Of a stretch of 64,000 nucleotides of DNA, positions 11,230 through 18,800 are shown in pieces. The translations under genes and the position numbers were made by a program. Source of the stretch: Eubacteriaceae bacterium (GTDB lineage: Bacteria > Bacillota > Clostridia > Peptostreptococcales > Anaerovoracaceae); assembly GCA_902362435.1 (NCBI GenBank), contig CABIWW010000012.1, positions 36,299-100,298 on the forward strand, read 5' to 3'. Within the stretch, counting starts at the first letter, position 1, and each line of letters begins with the position of its first letter. The notes beneath the pieces were generated by a model. That model made no database searches, was not told the origin of the DNA, and saw nothing but the letters and a program-made list of their open reading frames with translations.

Positions 11230-11952
11230 TTACAGCAGCAGCGTCCACTTGCCATGCCCTGATGACCGCCTTGCACCCATTCCCGCCTGATACAATACGT
11301 TCAGAAGCTCTGGCGTTCCTGTCAGTTTGTACACTCCCAAGCTGGCATCCGTATTTCTGCCAAACACGGGCACGACGACTTTCTTTGCTTTTACCGGTGT
11401 TATAGAAAATCCTTCTGTAGAAACGCTTGTCCCTGTTTTCTGAAGAAAGAAATCTATATTTTCTTTGAGTGCTTCACTGAACTCCCGGTCTTCAAAGGTG
11501 TAGTACGTGTCTTTATTGTTTTCGTAATCATGTCTCCTGACAACAAGAGGGCTCATCATCTTTACCACAACTTCACGATCTCTGATATCCCTGTATCGCT
11601 GCATCACGAGTGAGACAAGTGTCATCGAATTGTTTTTCATCGGATATCGTTTTTGTACAAGTGATTTGAACCCGTTAAAAAACCGTATGAATTCGCCCAG
11701 ATCACTGTCCGAAAAAAACATCGTGAGTCTGCTGCTCCCGAGCAGTATACGATCCGCTTCAAATCTGGGCCTGTCCAGCATATATGAATATGTATACTGC
11801 TTCAGCACCGATCTGTCTTTGGCGTACATTTCGTGGAAAAATTCCTGCGATGATGCTTCTGCCGCCGCTTTTATGAAGCTGACCAGCAGTCTGTCGAGCT
11901 CTTTCGGCAGTTCAGGTTTTTCCAGCTCAAATACTAGCTTTAATTGCTGCAT
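11230..11952 (-). CDS. cas6: CRISPR RNA endoribonuclease Cas6
   Basis: 240 residues. It is the first gene of the operon, with AAAGGAG 7 bases before its ATG. The C-terminus has the glycine-rich loop GMGARRSSGHGKWTL diagnostic of Cas6 RAMP proteins; candidate catalytic His residues are in the N-terminal half (FFHEMYAKD). Cas6 cuts the repeat just below the TACATT/AATGTA stem, leaving the ATGTAAAG handle. The crRNA-like RNA at 12108-12212 keeps this stem and should also be its substrate. The cas8b start lies 15 bases downstream. Confidence 0.95.
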   Translation of the reverse strand: MQQLKLVFELEKPELPKELDRLLVSFIKAAAEASSQEFFHEMYAKDRSVLKQYTYSYMLDRPRFEADRILLGSSRLTMFFSDSDLGEFIRFFNGFKSLVQKRYPMKNNSMTLVSLVMQRYRDIRDREVVVKMMSPLVVRRHDYENNKDTYYTFEDREFSEALKENIDFFLQKTGTSVSTEGFSITPVKAKKVVVPVFGRNTDASLGVYKLTGTPELLNVLYQAGMGARRSSGHGKWTLLL

Positions 11953-12013
11953 GATTTACTCCTTTCGTTAATTATGATTATTTTGCCCGTTTTATTTGTT
12001 TGAATTTTCTTTC

Positions 12014-12042
12014 ATTATAAGCCCTCTCATGATTCTTGTCAA
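12014..12042 (-). promoter_or_regulatory. Promoter of the cas operon, perfect sigma-A consensus
   Basis: On the minus strand TTGACA (12042-12037), a 17-base spacer and TATAAT (12019-12014), a perfect consensus. Transcription would start near 12007, about 55 bases before the cas6 ATG. Such a strong unregulated promoter would overproduce Cas proteins, which makes the repressor target touching its -35 box (12043-12067) meaningful. Confidence 0.9.
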
Positions 12043-12067
12043 CCAGATATATGTGTTTTATAACATG
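12043..12067 (+). promoter_or_regulatory. Candidate Cascade self-target: CCA PAM plus seed match to the divergent crRNA-like RNA
   Basis: CCA at 12043-12045 is a PAM compatible with the CCW type reported for clostridial I-B systems. The next bases, GATATATGTGTTTT (12046-12059), match the pseudo-spacer start GATATTTGTGTATT (12128-12141) at 12 of 14 positions. The two mismatches fall exactly at 6 and 12, the bases flipped out by Cas7 in type I complexes and not read. Pairing then ends, as expected for binding without cleavage. The PAM touches the -35 box of the cas promoter on one side, and the R-loop approaches the -35 box of the RNA's own promoter (12074) on the other. Confidence 0.75.
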
Positions 12068-12073
12068 AGTCTC

Positions 12074-12102
12074 TTGATTTGAAATTTTATTTGTTGTATA
12101 AT
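12074..12102 (+). promoter_or_regulatory. Promoter of the crRNA-like RNA, divergent from cas
   Basis: TTGATT (12074-12079), a 17-base spacer and a perfect TATAAT (12097-12102). The predicted start at about 12108-12110 falls at the first base of the Cas6 hairpin, so the transcript needs no long leader. The box is back to back with the cas promoter, 31 bases between the two -35 elements. Confidence 0.85.
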
Positions 12103-12107
12103 CCGTT

Positions 12108-12212
12108 ATACATATTGGAATGTAAAAGATATTTGTGTATTTATCACTCAATTTAATAGCCCCATATTGGATCTCATCAGCTCCCTGCCACCACTAGTGG
12201 CGGGGAGCTTTA
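12108..12212 (+). ncRNA. CreR-like crRNA-like guide RNA predicted to repress the cas operon
   Basis: The unit reads: half-repeat 1 (12108-12127; 17 of 20 bases match the 3' two thirds of the CRISPR repeat, with a 5-bp stem TACAT/ATGTA and handle ATGTAAAA); a 22-base pseudo-spacer (12128-12149); half-repeat 2 (12150-12172; keeps ATTTAATAG and TTGGA of the repeat's 5' part); and an intrinsic terminator. It is the only repeat-like element on the plus strand and has its own promoter. The pseudo-spacer seed matches a CCA-flanked site at the cas promoter. Known crRNA-like guides (CreR for cas genes, CreA for toxins) share this architecture. No toxin frame is present, which favours CreR over CreTA. 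Processing and binding are inferred, not shown. Confidence 0.78.
12179..12212 (+). terminator. Intrinsic terminator of the crRNA-like RNA
   Basis: A 13-base-pair stem (12179-12191 with 12197-12209, one G-U pair), loop CACTA, followed by a short T-rich tail TTTACT. It begins 6 bases after half-repeat 2 and closes a transcription unit of about 100 bases. Confidence 0.8.
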
Positions 12213-12544
12213 CTATGCCATACATATTTTCACAGTTGAACCCCTTCCCTTTCCCTGTTATATTAATATCAAAGATCGTGCATTATGCCGCTTTCATCCG
12301 CGCCGGTTCTCCTTGCGAATGATGTGTCGAGCGGAAGCACGGAAAGCTTTCTCCCTATGGAAAAAATTATGACGTGCTCATAAAAGCATTGCATTCTCAA
12401 CATCTGCAGCGTTTTTACACTAAAATAAAGTACCGATTTTTACTACAGGGGTATGAAATATGGTACCTGGGTACCATAGATTTCAGAAAGCTTAGATAGT
12501 ATAATCATTCACGAAATAATCAAACAATATTGAAAGGACTGCTT
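12213..12544 (+). promoter_or_regulatory. Upstream region of the LuxR gene: palindromic operator and -10 box
   Basis: No gene between the RNA terminator and the LuxR gene. A perfect inverted repeat with 9-base arms, TATGGTACC-TG-GGTACCATA, lies at 12459-12478, followed by a TATAAT box at 12500-12505. The palindrome occupies the -35 to -45 position and no good -35 hexamer is visible. That arrangement suggests an activator, possibly LuxR autoregulation, but could equally be a repressor site. The rest of the region shows nothing I recognise. Confidence 0.6.
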
Positions 12545-13297
12545 ATGAGTCAGGAACTGTGGACGAAAGACTGGAAAAAAATCAACGATATAATACTCCA
12601 GATGAACAGCGAAAGCGACATCCTCAAGGCTTTGAACACATTTCTAGTTGATATCGAGGGACTGGTGCCTTATGAGAAAGCGTGTATATACTTTTATGAC
12701 CTTTCTGCACCTAACACTGTCAAGCATTACCTCGGTCAGGGCTTCAGCGACAAGGAGCTCAGGGATTACGAGCGTTACTACTGCAAAATCGATGACGTTG
12801 TGGACAAGATGATGCCGAACAAGGAGGTCGTGATCAAAAGCACAGAGGCTTTCGATATAGAGCAGCGAAAGGAGACTGAGTACTTCATCGATTACGTGAC
12901 TCCGGCAAACACCAAGATCTCTCTGGATACGAATTTCCGATGGAATCTTGAAAACAGGGAGTTCTGCATCGGTTCACTGGATCTGTTCCGCAATGAGAAG
13001 GACATCGATTTTTCTGAAAGGGAAGTTGAGATCTGCAGGGTATTCCAGCCTCATCTCGAGCTGAAGGCTTCGAACTACGCATTCCTGTTTGACAATATCG
13101 CTCATCAGTATTCGCTGACTAACGCCGAGCAGGATATCGCGACTATGATCCTTAAAGGCTATTCCAACGAGCAGATAGCCGAGGAAAAATGCATCACGAT
13201 ATCCACGGTCAAAAAGCATGTGACCAGGATACTGGAAAAATCCGAAACAAAATCGCGTATCGAATTCATCTGCAAGACTACCGGCAAGGGCAAATAA
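12545..13297 (+). CDS. LuxR-type transcriptional regulator
   Basis: 250 residues from ATG 12545, which has GAAAGGA 6 bases upstream; a TTG 15 bases earlier is less likely. The C-terminal 60 residues are a LuxR/GerE helix-turn-helix: LTNAEQDIATMILKGYSNEQIA, then CITISTVKKHVTRILEKS, with the conserved Glu in the first helix and the recognition helix TVKKHV. The N-terminal ~180 residues resemble a GAF/autoinducer-like sensory fold but have no motif that names a ligand. It precedes a nitrilase and an amino-acid permease on the same strand and probably controls them. Confidence 0.8.
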   Translation: MSQELWTKDWKKINDIILQMNSESDILKALNTFLVDIEGLVPYEKACIYFYDLSAPNTVKHYLGQGFSDKELRDYERYYCKIDDVVDKMMPNKEVVIKSTEAFDIEQRKETEYFIDYVTPANTKISLDTNFRWNLENREFCIGSLDLFRNEKDIDFSEREVEICRVFQPHLELKASNYAFLFDNIAHQYSLTNAEQDIATMILKGYSNEQIAEEKCITISTVKKHVTRILEKSETKSRIEFICKTTGKGK

Positions 13298-13337
13298 ACG
13301 CAGCTGCCGGCCGGCGCAGGCAGTGCGTATCAACCAA

Positions 13338-13366
13338 TTGACAATTATTTGGAATAATTTTAATAC
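13338..13366 (+). promoter_or_regulatory. Promoter of the nitrilase-permease operon
   Basis: Perfect TTGACA (13338-13343), 17-base spacer and TAATAC (13361-13366) as a weak -10 box, 20 bases before the nitrilase start with its AAAAGGAG site. Confidence 0.7.
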
Positions 13367-13386
13367 TACTAAAAAAGGAGAACACT

Positions 13387-14280
13387 ATGAAAGACATTAT
13401 CACTGTTGCCGTGGCAAACTTCAGAGTCGATGCGGCAAACAAAGAGAGCAACCTTTCCAGAATGTGCGGATTTGCAGAAGCTGCAGCTAAGCGCGGCGCA
13501 AACCTCATCTTATTCCCTGAGATGTGTCTCTACGGTTATGACTACTACGTAGATGAAACTATCCCTCAGGAAGAAAAGATCAAAACCGCAGAAACGATCA
13601 ACGGTCCTTCATGCCAGGCGATCGCAGAGATCACAAAGAAATACGGGATCTATGTTGTTTTCGGAATGGCAGAAAAAATGGAAGAAACACCTGACGCAAC
13701 GCTTTACAACTCAGCTGTTGCAATAGGTCCTGACGGTGTTATCGGCGCTTACCAGAAGATGCATCCGTTCGAAACAGAGAGCATCTGGTGTGTAAAGGGC
13801 GAAAAGCCGTTCATGTTCGATACTCCATGGGGTCCGATCTCAGTGGGCATCTGCTTCGATACATATCAGTTCCCTGAACTCCAGAGATACTACTGCGGAC
13901 AGGGCAGCAGACTTTACCTGAACCCTACTGCAGTTATCGAGGAGATCCCTAAGGAAGGCAGCCGTCAGGCATTCATAGACTACTATGCACCTACTCTCGA
14001 ATACGGAGTTCTGTGCAATACTATCTTCGTTGCAAGCTCGAACCTCTGCGGTACTGACATCGTGGACTACTTCGGCGGCGGCAGCTGCATCATAGGACCG
14101 AAGATCACTCCGTTCTATGAGACAAACCTTCACTACTATGCAGGAAACAAGGATAATGTACAGGAAGGCATCTTCATCGAAACGATCGACCTTTCTCTCG
14201 CAGAAAGACGTCTGTTCGTAAACAAGGAGATCACTGGTGTTCCTGACTACAGACCTGACCTTTACAAAAAGTTTCTGTAA
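13387..14280 (+). CDS. Carbon-nitrogen hydrolase (nitrilase superfamily)
   Basis: 297 residues. The catalytic triad is visible: Glu45 in LILFPEMCLYGYDY, Lys124 in GAYQKMHPFE and Cys156 in SVGICFDTYQFPEL. Such cytosolic enzymes cleave C-N bonds of amides, N-carbamoyl compounds or nitriles through a Cys thioester. The motif next to the Cys is Cys-Phe-Asp, closer to amidase branches than to true nitrilases. The permease gene starts 46 bases downstream on the same strand, so substrate import and hydrolysis are probably coupled. The substrate is unknown. Confidence 0.87.
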   Translation: MKDIITVAVANFRVDAANKESNLSRMCGFAEAAAKRGANLILFPEMCLYGYDYYVDETIPQEEKIKTAETINGPSCQAIAEITKKYGIYVVFGMAEKMEETPDATLYNSAVAIGPDGVIGAYQKMHPFETESIWCVKGEKPFMFDTPWGPISVGICFDTYQFPELQRYYCGQGSRLYLNPTAVIEEIPKEGSRQAFIDYYAPTLEYGVLCNTIFVASSNLCGTDIVDYFGGGSCIIGPKITPFYETNLHYYAGNKDNVQEGIFIETIDLSLAERRLFVNKEITGVPDYRPDLYKKFL

Positions 14281-14326
14281 ATCGTTGTCTTAAAGAACAT
14301 GTCAATAAGAGAGGAGAAGTGTTCAA

Positions 14327-15655
14327 ATGAGTGACAATACTTTAAAACGTACTATGAAACTGCACCACCTTGTCATCTTCGGTGTAGCTTTCCTGACACC
14401 TATGATCGCATATACTATCTACGGTGTCATCGCCACTGCATCACACGGTGTTGAATCCGGTTCGATATGCTTCGCGGTAATCGCTATGCTGTTCACAGCA
14501 CTGAGCTACGGCCACATGGCCAAGGCTTTCCCTGCTGCCGGATCCACATATACATACACAAGAAAGGCTATCAACGCCAAGCTCGGAGTTGTCGCAGGAT
14601 GGATCGTACTGCTGGGATATGTGTTCTTCCCAATGGCAATATGGCTCATCGGCGCATCATACTTCAGCGCTGCTGTTCCTGCCGTTCCTTCATGGGTATG
14701 GCTCATCGGCTTCATCGTTGTTACATCACTGATCAATATCGTCGGTGTGGAAGTAGGAAGCAAGATCAACTTCATCATGGTTTCGATCCAGGTCGTTATC
14801 ATAGTAGCTTTCCTTATCTTCACTATCAAGGCGATCACTGAGGGCATGGGAGAAGGTACACTTGCATCGTTCTCACCGTTCTACAACCCTGACATCGATT
14901 TCAGCTACACGGTAGCCGGAGCTGCAGCTGCATGCTACTGCTTCCTCGGGTTCGACGCGCTGACTACATTCACAGAAGATACTATCGACCCGACAAAGAA
15001 CATCCCAAGATCGATCATACTGACACTGCTCGTATGCGGCGCGATCTTCCTGGTAGTAACTTACTTCACTCACCTCGTGCATCCTTCGTTCGACTATCCG
15101 AACCCGGACAACGCTGCATATGATATCGCTAAGCAGGTAGCTCCTTCTATCTTCGGAGGCATCTTCCTGATCGGTACTATAGCAGGTCAGTTCGCGGCAG
15201 GTCTGTCGGCTCAGGCCAGCGGCGCACGTCTGCTCTACGCAATGGGCAGAGATGGTGTACTTCCTAAGAAGTTCTTCGGAAATCTGAATCACAAGACTCA
15301 GACTCCTGTAAATGCTATCATCCTGACTGGTGTAGTTGCACTGTTCGCTGTATTCCTCGATGTTACAAAGGCTACAGCTTACATCAACTTCGGCGGATTC
15401 GTTGCATTCTTCTTCGTAAACATTTCTGTTATCGTGTACTATTTCGTAAAGCAGAAGCAGCGTTCAGTGAAAGGCTTCTTCCTGTACCTGGTATTCCCTG
15501 TCCTGGGAGCGCTTCTCTGCCTGTACCTGCTGGTGCACCTTGACAAGATCGCTATCATCCTGGGATGTGCATGGACAGTAGCCGGTATCATCTACCTGCT
15601 CGTTCTCACCAAGGGACTCAAGGAAGAACCGCCTGAACTCGGTATCGATGCGTAA
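14327..15655 (+). CDS. APC-superfamily amino acid/polyamine permease
   Basis: 442 residues with about 12 hydrophobic segments. TM1 has LHHLVIFGVAFLTPMIAYTIYG, followed by the family's GYGHMAKAFPAAGSTYTY-like signature (YGHMAKAFPAAGSTYTYT) and the TM6 region CYCFLGFDALTTFTEDT typical of amino-acid and amine transporters. An AGAGAGGAG site precedes the ATG. It forms an operon with the amidase-like gene upstream. The substrate may be an amino-acid amide or amine; sequence does not decide. Confidence 0.88.
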   Translation: MSDNTLKRTMKLHHLVIFGVAFLTPMIAYTIYGVIATASHGVESGSICFAVIAMLFTALSYGHMAKAFPAAGSTYTYTRKAINAKLGVVAGWIVLLGYVFFPMAIWLIGASYFSAAVPAVPSWVWLIGFIVVTSLINIVGVEVGSKINFIMVSIQVVIIVAFLIFTIKAITEGMGEGTLASFSPFYNPDIDFSYTVAGAAAACYCFLGFDALTTFTEDTIDPTKNIPRSIILTLLVCGAIFLVVTYFTHLVHPSFDYPNPDNAAYDIAKQVAPSIFGGIFLIGTIAGQFAAGLSAQASGARLLYAMGRDGVLPKKFFGNLNHKTQTPVNAIILTGVVALFAVFLDVTKATAYINFGGFVAFFFVNISVIVYYFVKQKQRSVKGFFLYLVFPVLGALLCLYLLVHLDKIAIILGCAWTVAGIIYLLVLTKGLKEEPPELGIDA

Positions 15656-15780
15656 AGCACAGTGCAGCGGCAGGCAAACGTACGGCATCGCGAATACAGA
15701 TGCTATGTGCAATGCAGGCCGTATGATACAGCAAAGCTGCAGTGCAGCATAAACAAATTCTATAATATACAAAAATCATA

Positions 15781-17585
15781 GGGGCTGTCGCATTAACGAT
15801 TTAAGGTCGTTAGGGCGGTGTCCCTTTTTCATTTCTTTAAAACATTGGAATTCTAAGCTTACTCTTTGATGATCATATTGTTGTTTTGCGTATCACAAAA
15901 TACAGACACTATTCTCGTCTCTGAACTTCCGTTTCAGTTTTTTCATTTAAAATTATGCAGCTTCTTTTTCCTGTTTCAGTTCATAAAGATGCAGGTTGAG
16001 CTTATCGTTTTGGATCCTGCTATGAAGCCATCCCAGGTTATGTGACATGGCAAAGAGTATGTATTCCGCCTGCACATTGACGCTTCCACGACACAGGAAT
16101 CCAGTAAATCCACAGTCTCCTTTGATATCGGCAAAGCATCCTTCTGCCTGTATACTTCTGTTCATGCGCAGCTTTTTTCCTTCTTCCGAATCGATGAGCC
16201 GGTATTCTTCCGCCCGCAGAGCCTCAAATTTTCGTGATACGATCAGAGTCTTGTATCTTTTATCCAAAGGTTTCTTCCAGTTCTTTCCTTCAAGACATTT
16301 TGCTCTGTGAGGACATCCGTCGCATTCTTCACAGTAGTAATGGGTTTCTTCCCGGATATATCCTGAGGCTGTTTTGACTTTTCTGCTTCCCGTTTTTTTG
16401 ACAGCTTTTCCATTGCAGCAGATGTAACAGTCATGCTCTGCATCATACATCATATTTTCTTTGCGACCGATTTCCTTTGAAAATTTCCGGGTGCCGATCT
16501 GTTCATAGCTGCCAGGCTTTATGTAGGCTGCGATCCCCCTTTTCCTTAAGATAGGTCAGATTCTCTTCACTTTCATATCCGGCATCTGCTACGATCCTCT
16601 CAAACTTCATGTTCAGATTCGATTCCATGTTTTCCACGAATGGCTTTAATGTCAGTACATCTGTTGGATCAGGGAATATCCCCACAGAAACAATAAATCC
16701 GGAATTAACAGCATGCGGTACATTAAATGCAGGTTTGAGCTGTCCGTTCATCATATGATCATCCTTCATATGCATGAAAGTTGCATCATTGTCGGTCTTG
16801 GAATAACTGTTTCGCATACCGCATTTGTGGATCTTCAGCTCGTATTCCCTGATCTTTTCAAGCGCAGCTTCCAGATCCTCGATATCTCTCTGCAGCTGTT
16901 CTTTTCTGTGCCCTCGCCCGCAGACGAATTCAAGGCCCTGCTTCCGCGCAAGGGTTTTGAGAGTTTTCAGTAGCTTCTTTACATGCTTTTTCCTGACCTG
17001 CTTTTGCCATAACGGCTTAAGGTCATATCGCTGTATGATATCTCCAACCAGCAAAGCAGTTTTTCTTGAAAATCTTGCCTGATGCCTTGAAACTGCCCGT
17101 TTCCATACAAAAGTATATTTGTTTGCAGCAGCCTCGATCTTTGTTCCATCAATGAAAACTTCTGACGTGGTAAGCTGATCAAGTTCATAAAGTATGCGGC
17201 TCATCTGGGCCAGGAAGCTTTGCGCACATTTTGCAAAGTGCTTTGTTCGGAATCTTGCGATCGCGGCATGATCAGGTGCAGCTCTGCCTTCCAGAAGATA
17301 TTTGTAATTGATATCACGCCTGCAGTTTTTCTCGATGGACCTGGAAGAAATATCTTTGGCTTCATGGTATGCATACAGCATTACCTTTATCAAAGCATCC
17401 AGTTCCATTGGTATTTTCAATTGATAGTTTTGTTCGTTCAGTATATACTGTTTTCGTAAGATGTTGTGTTTGGTCATACAACTATTTTACCATACCCTGC
17501 TCACATCCTTGTGATCAGGGTAGTTTTTTTGCACGAAAAAAGAGGCTCCGCCCTAACGATCTTAAATCGTTAATGCGACAGCCCC
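15781..17585. mobile_element. IS1182-family insertion sequence with 38-bp terminal inverted repeats
   Basis: The ends GGGGCTGTCGCATTAACG (15781) and its inverse ending at 17585 form 38-bp inverted repeats (15781-15818 and 17548-17585) with a single mismatch. A 4-bp duplication CATA flanks both sides (15777-15780 and 17586-17589). The 1805-bp element carries one transposase reading leftward, broken by a frameshift. It has landed 8 bases beyond the 3' end of ssrA. The well-preserved ends and target duplication indicate a recent insertion. Confidence 0.93.
15953..17477 (-). pseudogene. IS1182-type transposase, frameshifted
   Basis: The first part (17477-16503) gives 324 residues opening MTKHNILRKQYILNEQNYQL with the IS1182 N-terminal and DDE-type domain (VFIDGTKIEAAANKYTF). 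The second part (to 15953) has the C-terminal cysteine-rich module (CDGCPHRAKC). Reading switches frame at a run of four A and five G on the minus strand (about 16535-16543). Removing one G restores KGIAAYIKPGSYEQIGTRKF and a continuous protein of about 507 residues. Either an indel has killed the gene, or slippage at the run yields a little full-length enzyme. Confidence 0.88.
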
Positions 17586-17593
17586 CATAGGTT

Positions 17594-17967
17594 TGGTGGA
17601 GATGACGGGAGTCGAACCCGTGTCCGAAAGCATTTCCACGAGACTTTCTCCGAGCGCAGCTTATGTTTTAAGATTTCGCCTCTCTCAACGCCCAAAAGCA
17701 GGCTTTGAAATCAGCTATCCCGTTGTTCCCTCATGCTGCCGGGCTTTCACATGAAGTTTTCCTGTATGATCGATGCCAGGTCTCCAGCCTACAGGTGAGC
17801 CGGAGCTGACACGCACAGCTTATGACTGACTACGCAGCCATAGCCATAGGTGCGAAATTATTGTTCTTTTTAGCGTTTATATTTAAACGGCCACTTTTAA
17901 CGTAGACTTGGCGACTACGGCTCGCTTATCCGGTTTCCACACCCCCGTCGAAACCATAAACATCCCC
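17594..17967 (-). ncRNA. ssrA: Transfer-messenger RNA (tmRNA)
   Basis: 374 bases. The 5' end GGGGATGTTTATGGTTTCGA and 3' end TCGACTCCCGTCATCTCCACCA (last 22 bases, 17615-17594) pair as the tRNA-like acceptor, with an encoded CCA and a T-loop GGGTTCGACTC. The mRNA-like part encodes a tag that, by my reading, ends NNNFAPMAMAA before TAG, preceded by GCTAAAAAGAAC (resume codon probably GCT). It rescues stalled ribosomes with SmpB, whose gene is 370 bases upstream on the same strand. The tag ends in Met-Ala-Ala rather than the usual Leu-Ala-Ala. Confidence 0.97.
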
Positions 17968-18019
17968 ATATCTCACTGCAGACGATCGCTCGCCTGCAGG
18001 GTTTTTCTCTGAATAATCT

Positions 18020-18325
18020 TTACTGATCTTCGTCAGCTGCTCCTGCTCTGACATCACTGATCTGCTGCTGCAGATCTGCTATGTTGTCCTCATATACCCT
18101 GATCTTCTCGCAGTACTCTCTGATCTTTTCGTTATCTATACAGTCCTGCTGGAACAGATCGTAGCAGTAGTCACCTATAGCCGCCTTTGCAGCTTTGATG
18201 TTCTGCTTTTCAGTGCTGATCTTTCCCTTGAGCTTGCCGATCTCCAGCAGCTCATTTGCTTTGCTGCCCGCCTTGTTTGCGGCAGCTCCCGCTGTTTTAC
18301 CTATTTTGTTCAAGAAACTCTGCAT
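18020..18325 (-). CDS. Small coiled-coil protein of unknown function
   Basis: 101 residues with a GGAGG site before the ATG (18325), 12 bases behind the smpB stop and 53 bases before ssrA. It opens MQSFLNKIGKTAGAAANKAG, an amphipathic Ala/Lys helix, and then has long charged heptads (LKGKISTEKQNIKAAKAAIG, EKIRVYEDNIADLQQQIS) that predict a coiled coil. Similar short proteins in Firmicutes carry C-terminal zinc ribbons, but here only two cysteines occur and they form no ribbon. Function unknown; the position suggests co-transcription with smpB. Confidence 0.7.
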   Translation of the reverse strand: MQSFLNKIGKTAGAAANKAGSKANELLEIGKLKGKISTEKQNIKAAKAAIGDYCYDLFQQDCIDNEKIREYCEKIRVYEDNIADLQQQISDVRAGAADEDQ

Positions 18326-18337
18326 ATCACAGCCTCC

Positions 18338-18781
18338 TTACTTTCTCATGGCCTGCTGCATCCTTCTGTCAGCATCCCTCTTGGCAATATCGTGTCTCTT
18401 GTCATATTCTTTCTTGCCTCGCGCAACTGCGATCTCTACTTTGGCAAGACCGCTACCATTAATGTACATCTTCAGCGGCACCAAAGTCAAGCCTTTTAAT
18501 GTAGTGTATCCGATAAGTTTCCTTATCTCACGCTTGTGCATCAGCAGCTTTCGCGGTCTGACAGGCTCTGCATTGAACCTGTTGCCCTGTTCGTACGGAC
18601 TTATATTCATACCGTAGAGTATTATCTCTTCATTTTCTATCTTCGCATAGCTTTCCTTTATGCTCACTTTTCCCTGTCTCACCGATTTTATTTCGGTACC
18701 GGTAAGAGATATCCCCGCTTCATAAGTCTCTTCTATAAAGAAATCGTGTCTGGCTTTTTTATTATTTGCTACGATTCTCAT
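18338..18781 (-). CDS. smpB: SsrA-binding protein SmpB
   Basis: 147 residues, normal length. [38 protein letters not shown] is the conserved OB-fold start (given in part), and the basic tail [19 protein letters not shown] mimics a codon-anticodon helix in the ribosomal A site. It escorts tmRNA to stalled ribosomes. It lies between the signal-peptidase cluster and ssrA, all on the minus strand. Confidence 0.97.
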   Translation of the reverse strand: MRIVANNKKARHDFFIEETYEAGISLTGTEIKSVRQGKVSIKESYAKIENEEIILYGMNISPYEQGNRFNAEPVRPRKLLMHKREIRKLIGYTTLKGLTLVPLKMYINGSGLAKVEIAVARGKKEYDKRHDIAKRDADRRMQQAMRK

Positions 18782-18800
18782 TTCCCATGCATCCTTTCTG

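Noticed and set aside
12108..12212. CreTA toxin-antitoxin module
   Set aside because: The guide half fits, but no small toxin frame or second promoter target lies nearby; the seed matches the cas promoter instead.
12527..12540. ATTGAAAGG at the LuxR ribosome site as a target of the relic spacer (811-848)
   Set aside because: Only 9 bases match and no CCW PAM is adjacent; such a match is expected by chance in a ribosome binding site.
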